Below, piece by piece: positions 1 to 11,196 of a stretch of DNA of 64,000 nucleotides. The stretch comes from Tetracentron sinense (Eukaryota > Streptophyta > Magnoliopsida > Trochodendrales > Trochodendraceae): assembly GCA_015143295.1 (NCBI GenBank), contig JABCRI010000989.1, positions 1 through 64,000 on the forward strand. Direction: 5' to 3'. Every line of letters starts with the position of its first letter. Position 1 is the stretch's first letter. The translations under genes and the position numbers were made by a program. A model generated the notes under the pieces. The model saw only the letters and a program-made list of their open reading frames with translations. It was not told where the DNA came from and made no database searches.

Positions 1-471
1 ACATTAGCAAAGAGGCCCGCTTCAACCCATTTTGTGAAAATATCAATCAGCCAACAAGAATAAAAGATGGCCGTTTGATGCTTTGGCGTGATGGGCCCCA
101 ATGACGTCTATGACCCAAGTGAGAAAGGCAAGGTGCAGTAAGATTGTGCAATTGTAGTAGGTGGGTGCATTGCTTCGGTCTGCGTAAATTGGCATTGAGA
201 ATTTTGAACAGGACGACAGCAATGGATTCCCTAGTGTCCACTAGTACCCCAATCTAAGACTCTTCTTGACAGCATTAACACGTTCATGTGGGGACACAAA
301 CTTCCTCCTGTGAACCTCTTCAAACACTTGTGTTGATTGTTTTATCAGGCATCTAACAATCAAATTGGGTGACCTCTTGTATAACACTCCTCCTGAGAGA
401 ACACAACGAATAGAGAGTCTTCTATTGCTCGCGATCTGTTTTGGTGGTTTCCAGAGGAAAACGGACATCAT
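1..471 (-). pseudogene. Integrase remnant of element A
   Basis: Frameshifted minus-strand translation shows the end of an H2C2-type zinc-binding segment at about 300-471. It then shows an integrase core with a DVIGAHHAK-like stretch and IFTKWVEA close to the left edge, as found around the first catalytic Asp of Ty3/gypsy integrases. Several stops interrupt it, and the rest of the core and the C-terminus are beyond the window. The assignment rests on motif similarity and on its place after RNase H. Confidence 0.75.
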
Positions 472-526
472 ACAAGTATTGCTTGATTATCTGTGTACCA
501 TGGATGTCATCGGGCGCTCTTCTAAA

Positions 527-1267
527 CTAGCAATAAGCTGGCTGGTCTTTGATGAATCTCAGAGGCCAAATTAGACTCCCTTTAGGAAACTTAACCATGG
601 CAGCTAGGTCGCCAAGAGCATCGGCGAATCTGTTATGCGTCCTGCATCTGTGATTTGAAGGGATTTCTCCTGAACTTAGGTGATAAACATTAAGGCATGC
701 CAGATACGGAATCAACTTCGCTCTTTGGATGGGCATTGATCATAGATTGACAAATTACAGTGGATGAATCACCATAAACATCCAATCTTTCTTAGCCAAT
801 ACAATGGCTTCCTCTGATGTCAGCTAGACAGGCCTCGTAGTCTGCAGTATATTTGAACATCTGAAACTTTAGCTTGACCGAGAGAGGAGGAGGGCTCTAT
901 TGGCGAGTTAAGACTGCTCCTGCCCCATTCCGTGTTGTTCGCAGCTCCATCAAAGTACATTTTTCCCATCAATTAATGCAGGATCTTCTGGGTTCTAAAC
1001 TTAGAAATAGCTTCATCCGGAAACTGTATGCATGAAAAACATAGTCGGACGATGGGTTAATGCCAAATGATCAGCAATTGCTTGACCCTTGGATTGATTT
1101 TCTGCGTACATTAGTGCGGTCAAGTTCTGATAACATCCAGAGACATTGGCGTGGTTCTTTCTGAAGTAGACAGGCTTCTCCAGTAAGTACTGAGTGGATC
1201 CATTCTTGATACCAAAATCACAGGAAGGACAATAAAGTAATTCGTAAGGCTGGGTAGCCCAAACCAA
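527..1267 (-). pseudogene. RNase H remnant of element A
   Basis: Minus-strand fragments show ADYEACLADI near 850 and DVYGDSS near 766-787, followed by RTHNRFADALGDLAAMVKFP near 560-630. This is the pattern of RNase H domains in Tat-lineage elements, including the catalytic Glu (YEA) and Asp (GDS). The 1013-1267 part matches the segment joining RT to RNase H. Stops and frameshifts make it non-functional. It lies between RT and integrase, as expected. Confidence 0.8.
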
Positions 1268-1826
1268 TGCTAGACAAGTCCTCTATAATGCATTTGTATT
1301 CTCTTCGTATCATGCAAAACGCTTGCTGAGTATAAATGGCCTGCTTCCTTTCTGTGATTAATCATGCGGCGCTAGCACACAACCATTAAAGTTTTTTGGT
1401 GGAGATATACATTAAAAGTGGTCGTCGGTGTCGGAGGGACAAGCACGGGAGGATTGAGAAGATATGGTGATCTTATCAAAGGCGTGACATTCATTGACCA
1501 GACTGGCGGCCCATTTCTTTCTAAGCAATTTGGAAAAATCGGCTCACAAATCGGAGTAAAGCTGTGCAATAAAACGACTGATTATACTGAATCGGCCCGA
1601 ATCCTCGATCCTTTTCTGTCTGAGGTGAGGCATTCTCGAGATAGTCTTGCTTTAGTGGATCGGACTGCAATGCCCTATTTTACTGACAATGAATGAAACC
1701 GAGAAGTTTTCTGGACGTTGTCCGAACGTACATTTTGCCGGTTTAGTCTTAGACCAAAGACTCTGAGGCTGTCACATAACTTCTTCAAATCTTAGGGTGA
1801 TCTTTAGAAAAATGGGGATTTGACAA
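1268..1826 (-). pseudogene. Degraded RT to RNase H connection of element A
   Basis: No continuous reading frame is left. By position this is the RT thumb and connection region. The short plus-strand frame here (1418-1696) has no recognisable domain and is taken as chance. Confidence 0.45.
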
Positions 1827-2290
1827 TCAGTCGTCTACATAAACCTCTGGACTCTTGGCATCATATAATGAAATACGGCTGTCATTGCTCTTTGATCGTT
1901 TGCCCCTGCATTCTTGAGCCCAAATGGCAGACTTTGTAAACAGAAGGTGCCCCATGGGGGATGAAGCGGTTCTTTTCCATATCTCTTCGGCCATTTGATC
2001 TGATTGTATCCTGAGAACCCATCCAAAAAGAAGGTTTCTGGCAGCTGTATGCGACAGGATATCTATGTGAGAAGTGGAAAAATTATCTTTTGGACTGGCC
2101 TGGTTCAAGTTTCTATATCAATGCACATTCTGACTTTGCCCATCTTTTTAGGCACAGTACGGATATAGCCAGCCAATTTGGGTAAGTTGCCTTGCTAGAA
2201 AATCCTGCGTATTTGCTTTCGATTTCATCTTTGACCTTCTGAGACCATTCTGGCCAACCGCATGGCTTATGCTTAAATGGTTTTACCTTG
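1827..2290 (-). pseudogene. Reverse transcriptase remnant of element A
   Basis: Across at least three minus-strand frames the segments follow the Ty3/gypsy RT order: a YPNWLA-like segment, a degenerate KDGKVRMC(I)D region, LNQASPKDNF, DGFSGYNQIKW, PWGTFCLQSLPFGLKNAGA, and the catalytic motif VYVDD at the low-coordinate end. The catalytic YVDD is intact, but frameshifts separate the blocks. A single enzyme could not be made from this copy. Confidence 0.88.
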
Positions 2291-2299
2291 GGTTCAATG

Positions 2300-3573
2300 G
2301 CAATCTGTGGACTACTTAATCTGGATCAAGGCCGGGCATTTTACGCATAGACCCAGCAAATACATCAATGTAACTTTTGAGGAATGGGGAAGTCAAGCAT
2401 AGCGCTCCTTTGCTCAGGGATCATTGTAGTGCCATCTTCACACATTAGGATCATTTCTGGATCAGAGATTATGTTCGGTGTTCCTCATCATAGTTTACAT
2501 ATCCCTCATATGTTCAAGGCGGTCGAGGATTTTTGTAGAGGTTCCTCTTCTCCTCTTCGTCATACTCTCCGTCTAAGTTAAGATTGATTTCATGATTAGA
2601 GTTAGCTTTTATCCTGCGCAATTCCCTGGCAACAAACAATAAGCGCGGTATAGTATTTGAGTTTTTTTTTTTAGATTGTTAGTGGCTTCAGCATCACTAA
2701 GCCTTATTGGAGACTTAGGTCAACATCATGAGCCAAAAGTTTTATATATACAAAAGGAGGAAAACAAGTCTTGAGAAACGAAAAAATTTCATGATTTTTC
2801 TGATGTTTTGTAATATTTACAAAAGTGCGTGAACAGCAAAAGACTATTGACTATTTTGAAATGACTAACAAAGACGCCTAGAAAATAAATTTTGGTTTTT
2901 CTCTTTTGGACTAAAGATGAAAGAAACAATAAAAAAGAAAACTGGGGTCATGGTCTGACTAGTCCGACCTGGTTCCCTGCCTTCCTCTAGATGCTTACTG
3001 TGATGGGATCGGTACCACCATCAGAGGAGAGGAGAAGAACTGGCTAGGTATGAGGGGAACAAGACTGGATGATGCTGCGAAGCAATGGAGGAGGGTGCAA
3101 CTTGTTCTCTGCCGTGGATGTATCAATCTGGCGTGGCATCTTAACAGCGAGTTCCTCAAAACAATTGAGCAATTCGACATTCAAGAAAACCTTGCAGGAT
3201 CTCCTTTGGACTGAAATTTGGGTGCAGGGTTGGGCAGTTGGTCTGGGGTTGTTTCCTCAAAAGGAAGGTTTTTAGAGATTCAAAATCAGAAGGTTGGATA
3301 CTGTAGGAAGAGGTAACAGATAGGGTGAGGTGGGGGCACCGACTAACTGACTGATTTTTCCTTTGTCAGCTTTTTCAAGAAATTCTTCCAACTCTGGTTG
3401 GTAACTATTCCGAAACGAGGTGTGTAGCGAGGTGCACATACGTTTCTCATTCCTTGGTGGTGGGCGCCCAAACCCAAACCAGGTCTGTACTTCATTTTAG
3501 CCAGGATTCCTCACCCGATCGACGGGATATATTCGTTTTTATTGCTTTCCAGCTGAGCATACAAGGAACCTCC
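2300..3573 (-). pseudogene. Degenerate protease to RT linker of element A
   Basis: There is no frame above about 65 codons and no motif I recognise. By position it joins protease and RT in element A. An independent insertion here cannot be excluded. Confidence 0.4.
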
Positions 3574-3951
3574 TCAAAACGATAAGTCCATAAAAGCTGA
3601 CTTGTCCCATTCTGCGACATTCCCCAAAGGAATTTGCCAAAGACTAGTCGGATCACAATTCAGTTTGATCACCTTGAATGAATTAATCCTTATGATGAAG
3701 TGATGACGGGATGGCTCCGGCATGTGGATCCACGGCCTAACAAGACGAAGAGTGAAAGAGCTGCACATAACTAATTGAAAATTTGCAAGACTTCTGATGG
3801 TCCAATAGAAATGTTTAGTCGACATCTCCAAAATTTTGTCGAGTTGAATTGCGAAAGCTCTAATTGTCATAGGCCTTTTCTGACATGACTGATGTCCATT
3901 CCCAACTTCCAAGTAGTATATGTACAGACATTCAAACACCGACCCATTATC
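3574..3951 (-). pseudogene. Aspartic protease remnant of element A
   Basis: The minus strand reads VDNGS at 3940-3951, the active-site triad region, with DNG replacing the usual DTG or DSG as is common in Tat/Ogre proteases. A degraded RPWIHMPEPSRHHF stretch follows, matching the conserved LLGRPWIHAAGA-like segment of this family. The blocks are partly out of frame with each other. The domain sits between the gag knuckle and RT, as expected. Confidence 0.75.
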
Positions 3952-4769
3952 TACCAGAACTGCTGAAAGTGTTTACCCCTGCACTGCACGAGATGTAAAG
4001 AGCTCTGTATGTTCCTTATCACTGTCCGGGATTTCCTCTTCACTGAAGGTAATGGTCTTTGGTTCCAGAATCTGACTACCAGTGCCCAAACCGCTCTGGC
4101 GTTATATCCTTTGTGACATGGCATTGTTAAACACCCTAAGCATTGCTCCCGATGATGTTCTGAAGTTAAGAGCAACCATCACTGAAATTTGAGCTGGGAG
4201 CTTCGTAAGTTGATGGGCAATATTATATTCTTTTGCTTTCTCCAAAATTTTCAACAATGCCGCATCTTCTTCTTTTTGTTGCTCAGGACTTAGACATTGC
4301 TCTTTGCCTTGGACTTAGGCAGTTCAACTTCTGGTTGCTGGTTAAACTCTTCCTGACCTGGTTATTGCAGTGATGTTTTCATTGTCTAGAACGAGAGATG
4401 GAGGGGCCGGTAAACGATTGAGGGGATGGATTGGTGCTGGAATATATGGAATTTGACTGGACCTTTACCAAGGGGTCGTGGAGATGATATAACTGGGTTG
4501 TAGGCCAATCAACAGGGCAAGGGATGGTATAAACGATCCTCTCTTCTTCAACAGGAATAAAAGGGATTTGTATAGGGCGCTGAATGGATTGAATAGTAGA
4601 TGAGTGGACTGGCAACATGTGGGGTATTTGGATGGGTTGAATAATAGGGGATTCGGGAGATGACAAAGACTGAGGATATGAGATTCGAACAGGGACTCAG
4701 TACGAAGGACGGATAGCATCATCTGTCTCTGACAACCCATCAATCTCTACTATACTACCATCAGACCTC

Positions 4770-5354
4770 GTCCCCGCTCAGGAAATTAATCTGCCCTTGA
4801 TGTGGGGAAGAGGAGCTTGGATGATGCTAGTATTCCAGGGGCGAATTCAACTTTGCCTTGCTCTAAGAGATCTTGAATATCATGTCTAAGAGTGTAACAT
4901 ACATCTGTGGCATGACCCGGGCCTCGATGATATGCACAATAATGATCTGCATGATAATTTCGATTTTGCTTCTCAACTGGGATGAGAGGAGTCGGCCCCT
5001 TCAGAGTTACAAAATCCTTTTTGAGGAGAAAGTCAGAAGCTGGCTTAAAGAGTAAGGTAAGGGAGTGAAATTTCTCTGAGGGTTTCTCACTGGCTGACGC
5101 GCCTGTTGATACTGATTTTGCCTTACCGGCTGAGGATTTTGAGGTGAGGAGGTTGTCGAATCGGTGGAGCAGGCAACATCAAGGGTGCACTGGGTGCAAT
5201 CCAATTAACTTCTTCTCTTTTCTGGTATCCTTTTGCCCATATTCCTGTTAATGGGGCACCTGACCTTGGAAGTGTATGGCTAAGACTGGCATGTATGGTA
5301 CCATTTTTTACAGCTGTTTCAATTCTTGCCCCTGTTTCGACGATTACCTTGAAA
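4770..5354 (-). pseudogene. Gag C-terminal proline-rich and zinc-knuckle-like region of element A
   Basis: The minus strand shows a proline/glutamine-rich linker, then a cysteine/histidine block of the form YCAYHRGPGHATDVC near 4880-4930, then a segment ending in FAPGILAS. Element B has the same block at 16366-16560 (YAFHQGPGHSTDHC), so the order is conserved between two diverged elements. The frame is shifted relative to the gag ORF. Confidence 0.7.
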
Positions 5355-6491
5355 TCAGTGGCCGGCAAAGTTATCATCAGTGTTGAATATGGTTGCTTTA
5401 GGGTTCCCAAAAAGGTAGAAAGCCATTTCTTCCTTTGATAACTGCACTAATAGTCTTGATGCCATTTCTCTCCACCTAGCAGCATACTCGATAAACGATT
5501 CATTATTCCTCTGAGACAATTGCTCTAGATCGCTCTTTTGGGGGAGCACCTCCAAATTAAAAGAAAACTGATCTATGAAGAGATCAATCACATCCTGCCA
5601 ACTGGTAATCCGCTTCTTGTCAATTGAAAGCCACCATCTTAGAGCAGCATCTTTCAAACTTTTCTGGAAATATTGGATAAGATATGATGGTTTATCTCTG
5701 TAGGCCATCATATCCCCCACATACAACTGTAAATGCTCTTTCGGACATCCTTTGCCCCCGTATTTAGTGAATTCTGGAACTCGAAAGTCAGAGGGAACCA
5801 AAGTATCAGAAGAGAAGAGTAAGTCATCCAGAGTTATCCCTGTAGAGGAGGATGATGCCCCTTGCATTTTTTTCATCATCTCTTTCAGCTGACGAATTTC
5901 TTCTTGCTGACTCTTGAGAGACACCAATAACCTCAGAATCCTGTGGCATTTTCGGATTATGATGGTCGCAATGCACAGCCTCACCAGTTTTTCCATCAAA
6001 TCGGGTGTAGTCGAAATCACCATCCTCACCCGGCTGATCATGAAGAGGGTTATAAAGGTAAAGTTTGGAGCAGGAATCTCAACCCTAGGTTGATCCGGTT
6101 GGAAAGGTCTAAACCCAGAATGGTCTGGTTGATGTCGAAAGGTTCCAATTCCGGGTGGGTCTGGTTGAAAACTTTCTGGTTGGAATGAAGTTCTGGGTTG
6201 TTCGGATTGAAATGGCCCGGCTTCTGGTTGGTGAGTAGGCTTGTTAAGCTGTAAAGCCATCAAAGCCTGCAAGGTTTCTTGAATATTGTCCAATTGGGCC
6301 TTCATCCCAAGTATCTCCTGGTCATGTGCTTGTACAAGCTGGTCTGTACTTGAATCCAAACGATTGTTGGGAGCAGCCATGTCTGCTGAGCTTTGAGATG
6401 ACCAGTCTGCGACTTCAGGACTGTCCAGATCTATTATCGCAGCTTGGGCAAGGGCACGAGATACAGAACGAGTGACAATACGCTGTTTCAT
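5355..6491 (-). CDS. Gag-like ORF of element A (378 codons, 3' end frameshifted)
   Basis: This is the longest intact retroelement frame in the window. The N-terminal 230 residues are rich in Gln and Pro, with a repeated FQP/FQPDQP pattern and a short helical stretch near residue 200. Residues of about 240-360 match the retrotransposon gag domain, with the block DAALRWWLSIDKK, SWQDVIDLFIDQF, and L.QL.Q..NESF.EYA.RWRE. The protein would form the capsid of the element's particle. The frame ends within the gag region, and the homologous continuation lies in another frame at 5410-5123, so a frameshift truncates it. Function in this copy is unlikely. Confidence 0.8.
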   Translation of the reverse strand: MKQRIVTRSVSRALAQAAIIDLDSPEVADWSSQSSADMAAPNNRLDSSTDQLVQAHDQEILGMKAQLDNIQETLQALMALQLNKPTHQPEAGPFQSEQPRTSFQPESFQPDPPGIGTFRHQPDHSGFRPFQPDQPRVEIPAPNFTFITLFMISRVRMVISTTPDLMEKLVRLCIATIIIRKCHRILRLLVSLKSQQEEIRQLKEMMKKMQGASSSSTGITLDDLLFSSDTLVPSDFRVPEFTKYGGKGCPKEHLQLYVGDMMAYRDKPSYLIQYFQKSLKDAALRWWLSIDKKRITSWQDVIDLFIDQFSFNLEVLPQKSDLEQLSQRNNESFIEYAARWREMASRLLVQLSKEEMAFYLFGNPKATIFNTDDNFAGH

Positions 6492-6657
6492 GCAACACTG
6501 AGAAAGATGTAACGATTCAACATGAATGCATGATTTAACAGCAAAAGGTTGTAAATCACTTCTTTATATATGCAAGTGTTTGTGTGATTTTAAGACAACA
6601 CTGACCCAAAAGAAAATAAAGAAAAACAACGGAAGACAAAAAGAAAAAGACCCAACC

Positions 6658-7362
6658 CTATACAGGCCCATCTGGGAAGCCATAACCAAATGATGAAGGG
6701 TTGCCCCCAAGATCTAGAACTTGCTGATGGAGGCATGCAATTTCGTTCTCCAGCCTGTCAACCATGTCCGAAGCACTTTGAATTCTGAAATCAAACTCCA
6801 AAGCTTTGACTTCTGCGTTATGCCTGGAGACGCTCAACTGCTCTTGATAGTAACAAAACTGTTCTTCAAACTGACGGGAGTCTCGAGCATCATCTCTCTT
6901 TCTTTTCTGGAACTCTCGCATAGCTTGTTCTAACTGCTTTTCTTCATCATGGGCAAGTTGGTGTCGACGCTTCAGATCATTCTTCTCTTGTTGGAGTAAC
7001 TGTTGTGCTCCCTCCAATTCTTTCATGCCCTTGAGAATCTTGAGCTGGGCCTGTTCTAACTGCTCTTCCTTCGCACTAGCTATCTCCTTCATCTTGGCTT
7101 CTTGTTGCTGGTGCGCCTGTTGTGCTTTCTTCAATTCCTTCCTGTCTTCGAGAATCTTAAGTTGAGCTTGTATGAACTTATCTTCCCAAGGGACCTGCCA
7201 TTTTAGAAAAGGGAGACTTCCCTTTGAGGGTACTGAAACAGGTGTGGGTAGTTCTTCCGGCTTAGGCATTTCTGACACTACCTGTTGATTTTCCAACCAT
7301 AGATCATATCCTTCTTTGTTGGTGGTCCAGTCGATACCACATATCCCGGCAACTTGCTCCAC
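6658..7362 (-). pseudogene. Coiled-coil protein between ORF1 and gag of element A
   Basis: The frame has 234 codons and is dominated by Glu, Lys and Gln heptads from about residue 65 to 210 (AQLKILED, KKAQQAHQQQEAKMKEI, EEQLEQAQLKIL), a long coiled coil. Its first 20 residues overlap ORF1 in another frame, so it is probably the C-terminal part of one ORF1 protein broken by a frameshift. It ends in GNPSSFGYGFPDGPV, and a similar GPDG-like ending is traceable at the matching place in element B. Its role in the element is not known. Confidence 0.7.
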
Positions 7363-8472
7363 TTACACAACTGCCACTCTGTCTGAAAACGTCTGTCCAT
7401 GAGTTCCGATAACTCAGAAAAACGGATATAATCTGAGATAAGTCATCTAACACTGGTACACATTGTTGGTAACCGAACTGGCGAAGTACCCTGATGGGTA
7501 CGTAAGGTGATGACCCAGTCACTCCTGCAAGTGTTATGCTTCTTCTCTTAACAGTGGCCAAACGAGGTAAAACCTTCATATTAAGCCAATCGCATTTCCA
7601 AATTATCTGAGTATCTAAAAGGCTATTGAGGAGTTCATACAACTCCCCCACATCTACGGTTTTTAAGCTTGACTGCACCTCAGCAAACTTTTTTGGTAAA
7701 CTGCAATACCCACTGATATTTGCTGGCACAGTGATCAATGATGGTATATGCTCCACTAACCATAAGAATAGCAAAGAAATGCTTGCATTGAAGAAATTCC
7801 TCCCGGTGTCCGCTGCATGTTTAAGGCTTAGGAATAATTCAGCTAAGATGACTGGAACAAGAGTACCTCCATTGCACACATCTTGAATGATTCCCACAAG
7901 TACTGACTCTACATACTCACGACTATTCTTGGAAAAACCAGCTGCGACACTGCCACCAAAGTGAAGGCGTTGAATCCAGGTAAATCTACAGCTTGGTCCT
8001 CTGGTTTCCAGTTGTGCTTGCACCTCTTTAAAAGATAACTTGTGGACAGCCTGGAATAAGAATCCTTGGCACAGTTCTCCAACAATGAAGGTTTAATTCG
8101 CAGAAATTCTGATAATTCTCTTTTGTACGATCGCTTGTAGCGAGGAACAATCACTGTGTCAGTTAAATCCAACCGAAGAATGGAAGAGATTTCTTCTAAA
8201 GTTGGGCACATCTCATTTCTTCCGAAACGGAAAACCACGGCTGAAGAATCCCAACACCGTATGGCTGTCGTGATGAGACGCCAATCTGGCTTTACCAAGA
8301 CAAGGTCTAAGATGTAGCCCAAATGAGTCTTCTGTCTCCAATATAGCTTTTGCATTGGAGTGAGGGCATTTACTATTTCGGTGAGCTCTTTATTACATGC
8401 CGCCGTAAGTTTCAGATTCATCTTGGGTTTTGATCTATTCATTGATTCTGGCATCCTAGATGGGCCTGCCAT
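7304..8472 (-). pseudogene. ORF1 with DUF7745-like domain, element A (frameshifted)
   Basis: I place the start at 8472 (MAGPSRMPESM) because element B begins its homologue with MAGPSG at 19313; an in-frame upstream ATG exists at 8532. The first part shows WDSSAVVFRFGRNEMCPTLE, the signature-like block of DUF7745 proteins found in plant retroelements. A frameshift near 7910-8020 moves the reading frame; the second part contains FNASISLLFLWLVEHIP and IWKCDW, also conserved in B. DUF7745 has no established biochemical role. An ORF between the 5' LTR and gag is typical of Ogre-type elements. Confidence 0.75.
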
Positions 8473-9232
8473 TTGACTGAAAATATGTGTAAGTGCAAGT
8501 CTATATACAAGTATAAACATGATGACATGCATATGAGATGCAGAAACACCAACCCTTTTTCTTTTGAAATCTTTGAAAATTTTTTGTTATTATTTTTTTT
8601 TGAAGAAACCAAATGGGGTAGGTGGGCATGGATCCGACCTACTAAGTTGGGTTATTGGAAAACAAAATCCAATAGGTTTATGATGGAAAATGAATGTGAA
8701 CCTACTCTTCTTTGAATTTTGAATTTTCTTCCTTTCTTTTTTTTTTGAATTTTTGTTTTAAGTTTTCAAATTTTAACTTCATCTTTTTTTTTCTTTTTTT
8801 TTTCAATTATTCTGTTTTTGCTTTGATTGAGTTTTGATTTTGATTTTTTTTTGATGATTTTTTTTTTTTTGATTTTCTTTCACCAATTGTTTTATTAAAA
8901 TGGGTGATCCTTGACATATGTAAACCAATGGGGTAGGCAGATAGGGGTCTACCTACTAAGTTGGGTTATTGGAAACCAAGGCCCAATGGATTTAAGATAA
9001 AACATGGATATGGATATCCAGCAGAATCTGGGTTTTTGAACCCCATATGTAAGTCTAAAGATGGGTTAGGAGTTTATTCAACAATGGCTCACACAGGCCC
9101 CTTTTTTTTAAATGAACATAGGGGTACACAGGGGTACCTTCATGTTCAATCAAAAGGTAGGGCGGGTATAGGCTATAAGCAAAAGTAGGATTAGGGGAAA
9201 CCTTCCTAAACAGATGCTTATAGACTATATCT
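8473..9232 (-). other. Untranslated leader of element A, T-rich part
   Basis: This stretch between the leader duplication and ORF1 contains long runs of T on the plus strand (8580-8880) and no coding frame of note. Two similar segments near 8625-8665 and 8935-8990 share 'actaagttgggttattggaa', indicating an older internal duplication. Confidence 0.5.
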
Positions 9233-9850
9233 CTACCTAAACTATATGCATATGCTGGGGTAATGCAAGGTGTTCCTAAGGTGGTTGGGGGACACTTGGC
9301 CGTATATGCGACTCCCAAAAATGGGCCGATTGGCGCAAGTGGGTTTAGTCTATATCCCTTCCTGAGAATAATCGTCCCACAGGGGTGATACAGCTAAACC
9401 ATGACTGTTAAGCCCCAGCACTGAAGATAATCATCAAACAGTTGTAGGCGTAATAAGTCAAACTAAAGGGTTTAAGGGTTATTATACTATTATGCAATGA
9501 ATATGATATGCACATAAGAGAGAATAAAAACATACCCACAATATCTCTACTATATACATATGTTGGGGTAATGCAAGGTGTTCCTAAGGTGGTTGGGGGA
9601 CACTTGGCCGTATATGCGACTCCCAAAAATGGGCCGATTGGCGCAAGTGGGTTTAGTCTATATCCCTTCCTGAGAATAATCGTCCCACAGGGGTGATACA
9701 GCTAAACCATGACTGTTAAGCCCCAGCACTGAAGATAATTATCAAACAGTTGTAGGCGTAATAAGTCAAACTAGAGGGTTTAAGGGTTATTACACTAATA
9801 TGTAATGAATGCACATAAGAAAAAATAAGAACATACTCACAATATAAAAA
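9233..9850 (-). repeat. Tandem duplication of the element A leader, about 308 bp period
   Basis: Two nearly identical copies follow each other: the block starting 'ggggtaatgcaaggtg' occurs at about 9257 and again at about 9565, and both run through 'gactgttaagccccagcac'. Element B carries one diverged copy at 19700-19960. The duplication is therefore specific to A or its close relatives. Confidence 0.88.
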
Positions 9851-9942
9851 GAATTAGCAAAAGTAAGAATTATTTTAGGAAATAATTAGTGATTTTAATA
9901 ATGTTTAACTTACACCTAATTTTCAGGTTGGATCTTTTCCTT

Positions 9943-9959
9943 CCCCAGCAGAGTCGCCA
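9943..9959 (-). other. Primer-binding site of element A
   Basis: The minus strand reads TGGCGACTCTGCTGGGG, five bases after the end of the LTR. Element B has TGGCGACTCCACTGGGG at the same place. This PBS type is common in Tat/Ogre elements, and Ogre has been reported to use tRNA-Arg; I cannot verify the primer here. Confidence 0.85.
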
Positions 9960-10150
9960 AAGCTGTGAACGCATAAATTTACCGCCTTTCCTCCCCTCTC
10001 AACTCTAAGTGTCGAGATAAGGTCCGAGAGTAGAGGAATGACGCTAAATCTATTTTTGAGAGTCGCCACCTACTTAGGGGAAGTAGGATCCCGAGATAAT
10101 CCAAATGAGGGGGTCTACGGTCCAGAATAGTCTAGGTAAGAGATCCCTTT

Positions 10151-10185
10151 AGGTCCTGGGGAAGGGGTTAGGCACCCCAGGACCT
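10151..10185 (-). other. Conserved LTR hairpin, element A copy
   Basis: Perfect 11-bp arms AGGTCCTGGGG and CCCCAGGACCT enclose the 13-nt loop aaggggttaggca. Element B has the same loop at 20291-20303 with differently paired arms. The hairpin lies about 190 nt inside the LTR end next to the PBS. Confidence 0.75.
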
Positions 10186-11156
10186 CCATCCGATGATGGT
10201 AACCTACTCATTAGGTCTAAATCAAACATAAAAAAATCACTTAACATTTCCTAAAATTTATCAATTTTGCTAATCGAGATCAAAAAGGGGGTGTAAAAAA
10301 GTTTATTTTTGGTTGGGGTCGAACCCTGATTGGGCTGCCTACTTATCCGGTTAGTCGGAATCAGACCCTCATAGTAGTTCGAGGTCCGTGACTGTTTTTA
10401 TACTCGTTTCGGAGTGTGGTCACTTCCAACTCGTGTTTGAGTTGGGGAGGGGAAGTGGAATGAGATTTATGAATCTCACTCCGGGAGATGGCCGCGTAGC
10501 TAGGTGCTCGTGGGGGAGCTCTAGGGGGCATTCATTTATTAGGGTAAGTCTTTTTTGCATTTTGGGGGTTTTTAAATGTTTTTTTGTTGTTTTTGTATTT
10601 TGTATTTTTTTTGTATTTGTTTTTTTTTTAATTTTGGCAAGTTTAACTAGTCCAAAAACTAAGCTAAAAGCCCAAGGTAGGCAAAAAAGGAAAATAAAGC
10701 CTAACTTAATTAACTTAAAGGCAAAGAGCAGGGCAGATCGAGCGGCCTTAAACCAAAAGAGGCTATGGTTTAAATACGGACCCTGCTCTAGGTCCCAAGG
10801 GAGGATAGACCAGTACCTTTAATTTATTTTAATCTTTTTTATATTTTTTTGATTTTTTGTAAAGCTAACTAACGAGGGTAAGCCAAATATTTAGGGTTAA
10901 AAAAGAGAACCTACCTAAGTGCCCAATGTAGGCAAAATAGGAAAATAAAGTACGGCCTAATCCCGTTGCACATACATACAGATGAAAATAAATAAATAAA
11001 TAAATGAAATAAATAAATAAGCATGGAAGACACGTACCTACGTGCGGTTGATGGAGAATGTGCTATATTGGCGGCTGCTCCGGTGAGAATGAATGGCGAA
11101 AACAAGTCACTCTGTCTCACCGCCTCTCAACCCACAGAACAATGGGTTTACTAACT

Positions 11157-11196
11157 AAAAATAAAATAAAATAAAATAAAATAAAATAAAATAAAT
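11157..11196. repeat. (AAAAT)n microsatellite in the LTR of element A
   Basis: About eight units of aaaat in a row. A second array, (aaatt)n, lies at about 12888-12918 in the same LTR. Confidence 0.9.

Noticed and set aside
10388..10822. 144-codon ORF in LTR A
   Set aside because: It lies in the LTR on the strand opposite to transcription and has Phe/Val runs from T-rich sequence.
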